Shown here in pieces: positions 46,901 to 57,660 of a stretch of 64,000 bases of DNA; within the stretch, counting starts at the first letter, position 1; the number at the start of each line of letters is the position of its first letter. Both the position numbers and the translations under genes were made by a program. Source of the stretch: Klebsormidium nitens (Eukaryota; Streptophyta; Klebsormidiophyceae; Klebsormidiales; Klebsormidiaceae); the NCBI GenBank assembly GCA_000708835.1, contig DF237188.1, positions 66,278 to 130,277 on the forward strand. The letters are read 5' to 3'. The notes under the pieces are model-generated. The model made no database searches, was not told the DNA's origin, and was given only the letters and a program-made list of their open reading frames with translations.

Positions 46901-48747
46901 GACCTGACAGGAGAGATGGACCCTCTTGCGCTCCCTCTAGATACGGGTGCCAGCAACCCGCCTGCAGAGGGACTGAGGCAGCCAAAGCGGGCCCCCCAGC
47001 CCAGAGGTCGAGGGGGAGGGGGGGGCACGGGGCTCCTGGGGGGTAGCGAGCAGTGGGAACTGACAGAAGGGCAGAGGAAAGAAATTGACATTCGCAGTGA
47101 AGATGAGGAGTCGGAAGAGGACCCAGCCCAGGGTGGGGGAAAGCGGAGCGCGGATGCGGCGTTCCTGGACGAAACTGGCTTGGAGGCTCCTGCTGAGAAG
47201 TGGTTTCCCGAGCATGCCGTGAAAAAGCGGAGGAAGTTCCTCGAAGTCGGTCTCGAGGGCGGGGCTGCCAAAGGTGGGGGGCAAGAGACACTTAGCGTGC
47301 AGCTTCCCTTGTCAGAGAGGCGAGAGGATGACAAGCCCCGCGAACGGAACCTATCCATCCGTGGGGGTGGCATCGAGATGACCAGGAAAATTGCCCGGCG
47401 GCCGCGGAACAACAGCGCCACCTCTCCCGGGGCGCTGAGCCCCTTCGCCTCCGCGGCAGAGCAAGGGCTGCCCAGCCCGGCCTCGGCTGTGACCCCCCGG
47501 CAAAGCAAGCGGCTGCGCAATCCTCAGACCCCAACCTCCCAGGAGGAGCCGCCGAAGGCCCCTGAGCCACCAGTAAATGCGGCACCGGCGCCTGTTCCGG
47601 TCACCGTCACCCAAACCATAACCCCGGCGGATGTCGTGCTCCCTGCGCCCGGCCAAGTCGTTCTTGCGCCGCCCGTGCCGGCCGTGCCGCGCCCGCCCGC
47701 CCCCCCGACGGTGACGATCAACACGCGCGCCGTGCCCATCACCGTACAGGGCCCTCCTCCACGAGCCACGGGGCCGCTCGCCGGCCGCCCCGCGCACCCT
47801 CTCGCCAAGGGCGGGCAGGGCAAGTCCCAGAAGGTGGTCACCCTGGACGCGATCCTGGGGCGGCCCCTGGAGGCGGCGCCCCCCGCGGGGGCGGCGGTGC
47901 ATGCGTGCAGCTGGCCGGGGTGCCCGCGCGTGTTCTCCACGGTGCAGGCGCGGTGCGGGCACATGAGCAGCCACAAGCCGGTCAAGAGCCGCGCCTCCGA
48001 GATGGCCACCAAGCAGGCAGCCGCGCCCGCGCCACCGCAGCAGCAGGGCGGCGGAGAGAAGGTGCTGGACAGCCGCGTCTTCTTCGGGGGGCTCAAGAAG
48101 GACGAGGAACCGGGGGAGAGAGACGGTGACGCGGACGGGGAGGAGGGGCTGCCCGAACAGGGGTGGAACGGACTGTGCCGACTGGTGAGTAGGGGGTCAC
48201 CTGAAGCATTGGTGGAGGGAGAGTAATACCATTCAAAGGACTGGCCGCATCAGCTTGTTCTGTTTCACAAAAGGAGGTCTTTCACCTTCTGAACCGTTGT
48301 GCGATGCCTTCCTGTTTGCTCCCATCACTTCTGCAAAAAGTGGTACCCGATGGCTCACAAGATGCATTTTGTATGTTTCAGGTGGGCGACAGCCTGGTGT
48401 GGCTGGACGAGCACGGCCAGACGGTGTCCATCCGCTACGTCTGCACGGAGCCCGGCTGCAAGCGGCGCTTCAAAACGGTGCAGGCGCGCAGTGCCCACGC
48501 TCGGAGCCACCGGGGGGAGCGCCCCTCCAGTGGGGGCCTGCCCGAGGAAGGGAGCCCCGCGGAGGGGTGGCGCAAGATGTTAGAGGACGGGGGGGAGGAC
48601 GAGGAGGAAGAAGCGGACGAGGACCCCCTGCGGCACCTGCTGGAGAGCGAGGGGGGCAGGGACGGGGAGGCGGGGGGCGCCGACCCTGCCGGCCAGGATT
48701 TTGGCGGGGGGGTAGGGCCGGGCCCGCAAACTACCCCACAACACTAG
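40974..48747 (+). CDS. Giant C2H2 zinc-finger / AT-hook nuclear protein
   Basis: Four large exons: 40974-43103, 43611-45959, 46262-48184 and 48382-48747. They agree in phase and give about 2254 aa. The start ATG 40974 follows a probable 5' UTR acceptor. Four C2H2 fingers are visible. Two are in exon 1: CSICGFKSRHGPALTAHQ and CNICNKKFKNDKALFGHK. One is in exon 3: CSWPGCPRVFSTVQARCGHM. One is in exon 4: CTEPGCKRRFKTVQARSAH. The last two share FxTVQAR, as if duplicated. An AT-hook core, KRGRPKK, lies near 45366. Between these are long Glu/Ala/Gly/Pro-rich, probably disordered, stretches and many basic nuclear-localisation-like clusters. The protein is presumably a DNA-binding chromatin or transcription factor; the target is unknown. 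Exon 2 opens with GCCACCATGG, so a second start there is conceivable. A strong donor (CAG|GTGAGA) sits six bases after the stop. Confidence 0.75.
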
Positions 48748-49064
48748 GGCCAGGTGAGACAGTTTTAGATTTTGCCGCTGTGCTGCCGACTTCGTCGGAA
48801 AGACGAAGAATCACCTTTGATACTTTCAAAGCAGTCAAGTTGTGTAACCAGCTGCTGATGAAAAACTTCTGGTTCGTGGAAGCCAACGTTAGGCAGGCCA
48901 CTTGAACCGGGTCCTGCGCTTTGCTCTGCTGCGTTTGCAGAGTCCCAAAGGCATCTTGTGTCTCACATGCCTTGCTTCCCTGATTTTGACCGCAGTCCGT
49001 CGAACGGGACAGCAAAGGTGCCTCATCCTTTCCTGACGGCTCCGTCTCTCGAATGTGCTCCCAG

Positions 49065-52000
49065 CGCGGCGCCGCCGCCGGTCCAAACGGCGGTGGGGCC
49101 CGTCGGACGCGGGTGGTCCGCGTCCGTGGGTGAGGCGCGCGCCCCTGGCTCACGTGTACGGCCGCATCGAGGCCCCGAGCGGCCTGGCGGCCCGCTTGAC
49201 CAAGGTGCAAACAACGCCAGTGGCGCGCCCGCACAGGCGGCACGGCATGCGGCTTAGGATGGTCGTCAAGGGGAAGTCCGAGTGGTGGAAGGCCGGGGGT
49301 GAGCGCGGGGCGCAGGTCGTTCTAGAGAGGGGAGAGGATAACGAGGAGGCCGGGGCGGACGGGCCTGCGAGCGCGCCCAGCGACCGTGAGGCGGAAATGG
49401 TGACGGGGGAGGTGACGTTGGGGCCGCAGGAGGACCTGGTGTTTGTGGGGGAAAGAAAGCGGGGCGAAATGGAGCTGTCCAGGGGGCTAGAAGTAGAACC
49501 GCTGGAGTGCGACGTTGTTCTGGACTGCGAGGTTGTCGAGGAGCTGGTGACCCAGCAGGAGGCACGGGAAAGCGGCGTGGCTGCACGGGAGCAGGCAACG
49601 GGGGTACCCGCAGAACAGCGGACTAGAAAGGCGCGAGAGCCCGGGCTTGAGGAGGGCCCGCAGACACGTGGCAAGAGACAGCGGGACTGCTACCCGGCGG
49701 AGATGGTGCTGCGGAGTAAAGTAGCGAGGACCGGGCTCGGAAGAGCCTGCGCCGAGGGCATTCTGAAGCGGAGCACGCGGCTGGCGCAAACCAAGCAGCG
49801 CAAGCCGGCATCTCCCGAAGGCGTGCTTCCTCTGAACGTCGTCAAGATACGCCCGCCCAAGAAGGTGGTGGCCTTGGCTTGCCAGGAGGCGAGGCGAAGC
49901 AGCGCGAGGGGCCATCACCGGCAGCGGCAGCGCTCCTCGCCCGCAGTGGTGGAGCTGTGCGATCTGACGGGCGACGAGGCGGGACACGTGGCGGACCCAG
50001 AGGAGAAGCCGGCCGTGAGCCCGGCGAGCATCTGCTACCCCGCCGGCGAGGGTGGATTTGAACTGCACGAAGCGGTGAGCAGGGACAGTCAGTATGAGGT
50101 GCAGCGCAGCGCAGCCTAGCCGTTTCGAGACAGACCTGAGGTGGTTGCCCCTTGAATCCTTCGATTTCGCTTCCTAAATGCATTCTTGTATATCTAGACC
50201 TTATTCAACAAGGCGCTGAGATCCCTGTGATCGCCAGTGTGTGCTGCTCGCTACTTGTATTGCCGATCTTGACGTCCATCACACGTGCTGCGCGCAGGAG
50301 CTGCTCGCGCTGGCGCCCCTCACCGACCTCAACGGCTCTCTCATTAACTTCTACATCAGGTGCGTTGCACAGATCTTTTGGAGGCGCCCTGCGTGAACCA
50401 ACCGTCAATCCATGCCGTATTGAGGTGAAAGCCGCCAGCGCCTGGCAGCAAAGAACAGCGACGGATCAGATCGTATACCATCCCGCATCCTGGAAGGCGT
50501 TTGTGCGGCTTTGGACCTGAGCCCCCAACAAGCTTGAAATCAGCTCCTCCCATTCGTCAGACCCATGTGTCGCAAATCTCAGCAAGTGTGCGACTCCCCC
50601 CCCCTCGAATGCTTTCATCCGTGCCTCGCAGGCACCTGCAGCAGCACGGCGCGGTGCGGCCCGGCTTCTTCGTGGCAGACACGTACTTCTACGCCAAGCT
50701 GTGCCAGGTGGCCGCCCGCCCCTCCCCTGCCGGTGCTGCGCACGACTTGCGCTCCCTGCTTGCTTACCTGGCCTGCCCGGACCTTTTCGCGCACAACGCC
50801 ATCGCCATACCCGTGCACGCAACCGGTGGGTCCCAACCCGATGGAGTTTCCGGGCTGACGGGGCCAACTTTTATCTGCTCGTTAGGGGTGGTCTCGGTTG
50901 TTGATTGATCCAACAAGCATTTGCGCCGCCTGCTATAGCGAGCATGCCCCTGGACAGCACTCCTCACTCGTTCGTTGTTGCGATTGCCCACAACATTCCT
51001 GCCCAAGTGTAACGACGTTCACAGCTGCAAGTGTCTTCTCGTTTTCGCAAGACAATGCTCTCTTGAGCTTTGCCTATCGTGCTCGCGTTTTGCCTGGTAA
51101 CCACCCTTTCTCTCCTGAGTGGCCGTTTCTCGGTGCTGCGCGCAGGCCACTGGAGCCTGGCGGTGGTGTGCGCGCCCGGCCTGCTGGCGCCGCTACAGCC
51201 GGGCAAGAAAAGGGCGGCGCAGGGCCCTGCGCCCTTCATCCTGCACCTGGACAGCCTGCCCAAGGGCCGCGGCGGCCACGACACAGCCCTCGTGGCGCGA
51301 CGCCTCAGCAGGTGCGCTCAGGTTGGCACCTCGTAGATTCAAGCACGTGAACGTTTCGCCAGCGTACAGCCTGGGACACGTGTCGCTGACGGCAGAGACC
51401 AGGACTGCTTGGTTGCGAAGGGGCTTCACAGCTGTGGTACTCGCTCACCGGCTGTTGCGTAACAGAAGGCAAGGCTCGCAGGATCTGTTGTTGCAGCTCA
51501 TCCAAGGGCGTATCGGACGAAGCGGACCCGTTTGTGGCTGTCTGCGCTCTGCGCTTACCATCTCTGCGTGCTTGTTGCCAGGTTCGTGAAGGATGCCTGG
51601 CGTGCACGGGAGGCTGCGCGGCTGGTGGCGGCAGGCCGGGCCGTGCCCAAGGCATGGCACCTGCCGGACCTCAAAGAGCGCAGAGTCCAGGTGAGGCCCC
51701 CGTCACAAGAATTCTGCAATGCTTGGTCTGGGCGCCGCTGCCTGCCCTTAATATGCTGGCTTGGGACTGCATGTCGGCTAGCCTAGAGGGAGGGCGTTGG
51801 AAAGGGCAGACAGTTGGAGTGTCGAGCCAGCCGCATGGGAACTTGCTCCGCATCCTCCCATGTTTCCGGTCCGCGTCCTCTTGCGAATTCTCGTGGCCCC
51901 AGCGTGGATGCTCGGTGGCAGGATCCGGTGTTGTTCTCTACCAGTGGAGCCCAGGACGAGGGCAAGGGTCGTTCCTGCGTCCGCAGGGTTAAGTAGGTCC

Positions 52001-52626
52001 TTTATGGTCCTCTCTGCCGCGCTGACGTTGCTCTGCGGGTGCGTCGCTGGCAGGTCCCGCAGCAGGACAACAGCTGCGACTGCGGCCTCTTCCTGCTGCT
52101 CAACCTGGCGCGCTTCCTCGCGGCCGCGCCCGACGTCATCCACTGTGCCCAAGTCGACCACGTCGTAAGTGCAGCCTCGTCACGGCCAGCGTCGTGCTTG
52201 TGGCACCGCTTGCCAAGACGGTGTACGGCTGTTGTTGAGAGCAGCAGCCGCCCTCTTGTTCTCACAAACGCCTTGTGTCTGCGAAAGAATCTCGGGGCGA
52301 TCGTTGCATGCAAGAACTGCAAGTGGTCAATATTCTGCTTCTATGCGGAAGCTCGCAAGGTTGCTTGCGTGCTTGCCCGGATTGCCGTTCTGCCTATGTG
52401 CTGACCGCCTCCCACGCGCTAACTGCAGTTCCGGGGCCATGACTACCCCCTGACAGACGCCGGTCTGCTGCGCGCGCGCCTGCTGCAGCTGGCGTGGCGC
52501 GTCTTCCGACAGCAGCACGGCCCGCACTGGCGGCCCACTGTGTCGGCCGCAACAGGCGCTGCGCTGGGCGTGCAGCTAGAGGCGGACCCTCGGGACGAGG
52601 TGGAGGAGGAACACTCCGCGTGTTGA
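49065..52626 (+). CDS. Ulp1/SENP-family SUMO protease (C48 cysteine peptidase)
   Basis: Exons: 49065-50074, 50298-50359, 50632-50825, 51146-51311, 51582-51690, 52054-52164 and 52429-52626. From 50074 on, all phases agree. The C48 peptidase fold is clear. LNGSLINFYIRHLQQH and FFVADTYFYAKL form the N-terminal half. HNAIAIPVHATGHWSLAVV carries the catalytic His. FILHLDSL carries the Asp. VPQQDNSCDCGLFLLLNLARFL carries the oxyanion Gln and nucleophile Cys. The enzyme should cleave SUMO precursors or SUMO-protein bonds. The arrangement with a long non-conserved N-terminus and insert (RFVKDAWRAREAARL) recalls the ULP2/SENP6-7 branch. The first exon encodes a basic, low-complexity region. The exon seems to open at an acceptor at 49064 in phase 1, and I could not find the exon before it. 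The first in-frame ATG inside it is 49247. N-terminus uncertain; catalytic part secure. Confidence 0.85.
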
Positions 52627-55600
52627 GATACGTAGTGTAGAATGGTTTTGTTTCCGTCTGCAGAAGTCCTGCAGCGAGACGTGTCATTCGTTTCTAAGTT
52701 TTGCTTTTCTTGTAGAAATGTACTTCTTTTTGCACCTTAATTTCATAATTACAATGATGTGTGTTCATAAGAGTCCTCAAGTGACACGATCCGCGTCAAA
52801 TCTTGCACAGCGGATATCAAGTACGATTGAAATCTTGGATCCAGGCTATGTAGCATCGACCGACCTGACCAATGATGGATCGCGCACAGCACTGCCAAAT
52901 CGAGATCGGCTTACCGGCGCCCGTGTCATTTTTCATTCTGAGAAATGATATCAATAAATGCTCGTGTGCGAGTGCCATATGACCAGTTCATGCATTTAAT
53001 GTTTATCTACGTTGTCTTGACACAGTCACTTTCGGGCCATCCTATCATGAGACATTTGTGTAGGCAACTTCTTTATGCCTGCTAGCTCGGCAAGCTTGAC
53101 ATCTATTCTATGAGCCGCTTGTCTAACAACGATGGTGCTAAATCATCATTGCCTAGGTTGAGATAGACAGCTTCGTGTAGTCTGCCAAAGGCGCGGCCAG
53201 CTTGAAATCTACACATGTGTTCAATAACCATGCATGACCCTAGGGAACTCAGGAGCTAGTGCATGAGACAAACCGTTTGACTGCATTGCACTTTGTGCTC
53301 AGTACATGAATTCGTTGTCCTGCAGATTATTTCGCCTTGGGCTGACTACTGCATATGAAATTAAGGCTACATGCCGATGAGCCGCGGCTGCGGGTTGCCA
53401 TTCATGCTTAATTCATTCCATTTCACACCTGATCGGAGAACATATTGTTACAAGCAGTTGAGCGAGCGGCTTGTGCGTAAATTTTGCAAGACCAGTGATT
53501 CCTGCACAGGGTGAGCCACTTCTGCTGGCTGGATCGTGCCAACGATCGCATTGGCAAAGGATTGACATTACAATGTTAAACTGCGGGAAATGCATGATGC
53601 GTGCAACAGATAGCTTCCCGCTACTTTGGCAACAACCCAGGCAAGGACTAGTGCAACAGGTGTATAGGGGTCAGGGCCCGTGCAGAGTGGCGAGAGGCCG
53701 CGTCCGGACGTACATGCTATATCCTTGCATGCATGTCCTTCAGCCGTTCGCATGCGCGTCTTTACGGCTGCACTCACACTGGACGAGCTGGAAAGCACGC
53801 GGCGGGGCACACCTCGCCAAGGGAGACTGCCATGGGCATATTGTGCTACGAAGCTGCTACAATTGAGTCAATGGAGACGGTGTGCACAACATCTGCGTAC
53901 AGGTCAGCTTTCCCCTTTTAACCGGCAAGGCTCTTATTGAGGTTCGTGCTGTCAAGTTGCACATAAGCAACTTAACTAGTCGTGCTTCACCTTTCAAGCT
54001 ACGAGGAGCATACCGGTACTCGGGTGGGAGTTCCCTCTGCAACTAGCTTCTCGACTCTGCAGATCGCCAGAAATCACCCATGCGCGGCGCGGCTCTGGCT
54101 CCTATTCTGCTTGCTACAAGCTGCTCACGGTCGCTCCTCTGATGAAGATAGACTACTGGTGTCCTCTACAGGAGACGAGACAGCTGCTCCCTCCACTTAG
54201 ACTGAAGGTCTGTGCAGACCCTCAGACTGCCTTTCCCATAGTGGCCTACACGTTTGAAATAACCGCCCAGGTCCAGGCCGTTTTTCAGTCTTGAGCCGTG
54301 CCTGATGTAGATCAGTGAGCACGATCTACCAGCGCAATCCATGACGTGTCAGTGATGAGGTGGCAGCCATAGTACTTTATCGGAAGTATATATTATGTAT
54401 GTATGCATACTTAGATACATACAGCACCTTCGCACCTCTTCAATTCGAATGATTGCCCTGCAATTATATATATACTGGATTCGGAATCATGCGCCAATCC
54501 TGGCATTGAGTAACGTTCGTTAAAATTTGATCGTACAGGAGAAATGGAATTTTAGCTGCAATGTAGCATGCGTCTTATCCCTTAGAAGTGCCTTCGTTGG
54601 TAGACGTGTCTCACGGTGCAGGCAGTGCAGTCTAACATGAGCGACTGCTCGACTAGCCTCAAGTACTGCCAAGGCTCCACCCAATGGCACCCACACTCGT
54701 TCCGCTAAGACAAGGTGTGGGCTGACTCGTGCGGTATAACTAGTACCTCCTGTGCCCAATGATAAGCCGGCATGAACCAGACATGGGTATATCCACGCTA
54801 AGAGCACGTCTGCATCCATCGTCGCCATTGCCATCCTAGGTCATCGCAGTCCGGCTAGACATGCATAACGAGTGCCTATGTACACTGGGTACCTACTTGG
54901 CAGTACTGCTGCTGAAAGCACAGCTTCTCCCGAGCATCCTACCAGTTTCAGTGTCGACTAGTTTTAGACTGATTTCACTCAGCAGAAGACTGTCCAACCT
55001 ACACACTTTTCTTTTGCAGATTCCTCAGGAGAAGCTGTACTACCTAGGCAGGTACTGCCTAGCGCTTTTGGGCTCACGTACCAGCTAGCGGAAACCATGT
55101 AGGCCCGCCCACTGTGCCTATAACCTATCAGATTTCAGTACATTGGATCGTCAGATCAGGGTCAGATCCATTATTGAATCGGCGAGTCAGGTCAAGGGTC
55201 TCTTCAGAGTCTTCACTGTCTCCAGGTATTTTCGGCTACCCAGTTGGCAGTGACGAGCCAGGCTCCCCGAGTCCTGGGCACCTACTTTCACGTGTACCAC
55301 GTACGCAGCGTACTGCATCCGGACTCCGGGGACCGGAGGGGGTCTAGCCCAACCATCGTTCCCCTCCTTTCCATGGGGGTCGTCTTGCCACCTCAAAGTC
55401 TCCCCCCTTGTATCAGCGGGGTGAACGTGTTTGCCAGTGACGTCAGCACGGGTGACACCCAGCGGCCGATGAGCTTCTCGACAGTTACCCCTGCACGTAC
55501 GACCGATCGAACGGCTGCGATTGAAGCCGATACCGAACGTGGTTCAAGAATTTCAACCCGACAATTTCTCCGTCACGGCATAGACGCGTCAGGTTACATT

Positions 55601-57660
55601 GACGCAAAAGAACCGTCCGTGTGTTCTGAGAGCTGCCATCGACGGTTCACGTAAGCGTACGGACTCGTACCCCCTTCGATTGTTGAACTCCGCAAAATGT
55701 ACGTCATTGATTGCTCGCGTCAATGTACAGCGGACTCCGGAGCCGCCTGATCCCGAAACCTGTACTAGGTCCCATTGATTTCGTACCCCCAAAAGCGCAG
55801 AATTTTCCAAGGCCACCAGTACGTGCGCACACAGGCTGCAGAGCCCATGCATGACGACCTTGACATTGAAAAAGTGCACCGACGTCACTCCTTGGTTGAA
55901 CGAGCTCGACATTCGCTGCAGCCCTTCTTGCGATCCACCGCACTTCCCAATGCACGCAGGCACCCAGCAGGGAGCATTGTCTTGAAAGCGACTGAAGGTA
56001 CTCCGCCCTTGTCTCCCCTCGCCCTGCCTTGCTTGCCCCAGCTGCGCGCCAGCAAGAAAGAAACAGCAGGCAGCAGCTCGCTGCCTCACTCCACCATCGC
56101 CACCGCAAAGGAGCACTGCTGCACAAGTTGAGGCGCCGCCGAAAGATCACAGCGCAGCTTGGAGCAGCTGGAATTGATCAGGGGCCCGGCATGTGGTGGC
56201 ACCCCTGACAGCGTAAGGCAAGGCGCACGACGCTGTGGCATTGCGCAAGCTGGTCTGTGCTAGTAAAAGCAGCTAGCTGGGAGCATTGTGGGCACCAGTC
56301 GCCTTGTTTGCGTCTCTTTGTAATGTCTGGCAGCAATATGCAGATCTTGCTGGAAACTTTGGAGTCCTGTGGAACAGCTGGGCACTGCGTTCCTGATCTG
56401 CCCAGTCCCCACAATGACCAGTTTTGCACCAGCATTGCTCTTTTCTGCTCATGGGCACTCCCTAGATCCCTGCAAGAGCATCCACAGAAGAGCTCCTGGG
56501 CTTCCTCTACTACAACGCATCTGGAGAAACAGCTTTACTGCGTGGTGGTCTCACTACCTTCCGGTATGTCATCACCAGGGGCTAAGGTGCAGTACTCCTC
56601 TTTGCAGGCACATGCTCACAGCCCTGGCGGGGAGCATTGTGGTGACCACACCATCAGGACTACCGATTGAAACTCTGAGGCTGCAACACAGGTGAGGGCC
56701 GGCACATTGCGCAGCACGCGGCAGGCAGTGGGCTTGCTTTGGAGCTGGTTGGGGATCAGTGCACAAGCCCCCGGCCTGAAAGGGGCCAGATCTGGGCCTG
56801 CCAGTCCCTGTATCAGATGTCCCTGCGGTCATGAGAAAGCAAGAAGCAGGGGTTTACTGGCCTCACTCGTGATTTGTCCCCTCAATGTAACTGCTCACCT
56901 GTGGGTAAATCCAGGATAAAACAGGCTGGGTGGGAGTCGCGCCTTGTGTCCTATCAACCACTTGTGAGAGACACATTATGCACAATGGGATGGACATGAC
57001 TATGCACGAGGTCCTGACACTTCAAGTTGGAGGGCAGATCTGTCTGTGGTTCATTCCCAGAACTGTTTCACAGCTAAGAGCAGGTTGAAGTATCCAGATA
57101 GGTACTTACTTCCCTCCCCCCCAAAAAGCTCTCCTTTCCTTGGCTACTGAAGATCTTAGCAATGGCATTGTCGTAATGGACAACTCCCCTCCTTGCAGAA
57201 CACCTCTTCACAATCCCTTTCAAAGCAGAGTGTCTTGACATGTTTTCTAGCAATAAGCTCAATCAAGCAAACCACTGACATAAGCAGTGTGAATCCTCCA
57301 GAAAGATCATCCACCAAGCTCTTGTCCAGGTCGCCGTCAAGCTTCCTCCTGTTGCTCCTAGACTGGCAGCCCAACTGGGTGTGCTCTTGGGTGACGACAT
57401 CCAGTCAGCTGTACTGAGAGAATATCCCTCAGGATTCTGAAATGAGGCAAGCTGTAAGCGTCCTCTGGTCCAGGCCCATACTGGATTCAGTGTCTCGGTG
57501 TGCTTATAACCAAGGCGCTTGCTGCTCTAAGGTCTCTTCCCACACAGGAGACCCAAGGCCAGTCGCTCCAGCAGTACACACCCGCAGCCAGTCATGCCTT
57601 AACCTCAGCTTAATCCAGAGAATCTGACCATTTTTCGGCATGTCTCTGCAGGCTCACATC
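52627..57660. other. Five-kilobase gene-poor region
   Basis: AT-rich and mostly without coding signal. I see TATGTATG/CATACATA simple sequence near 54390-54425 and scattered short open frames on both strands. These include a 175-codon minus-strand frame at 55589-56116 with no recognisable domain. One candidate exon pair on the plus strand (56488-56691) is listed separately. The last part should hold the expansin promoter. The word GGAGCATTGT recurs three times between 55970 and 56640, possibly a remnant repeat. Confidence 0.4.
56488..56691 (+). CDS. Candidate exon pair of an unrecognised gene
   Basis: Segment 56488-56563 lies between an acceptor (ATCCACAG) and a donor (CG|GTATGT). Segment 56608-56691 lies between TTTGCAG and AG|GTGAGG. 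The phases match (1-2, then 2-2). The joined peptide, EELLGFLYYNASGETALLRG followed by GLTTFRHMLTALAGSIVVTT and PSGLPIETLRLQHR, looks protein-like: amphipathic and not low-complexity. The intervening intron would be only 44 bases, which is suspiciously short. I could not find flanking exons, a start or a stop, and I do not recognise the family. It may be a fragment of a real gene, a gene remnant, or chance. Confidence 0.3.

Noticed and set aside
46675..47520. 281-codon minus-strand frame in the zinc-finger gene
   Set aside because: Low-complexity antisense of a real exon.
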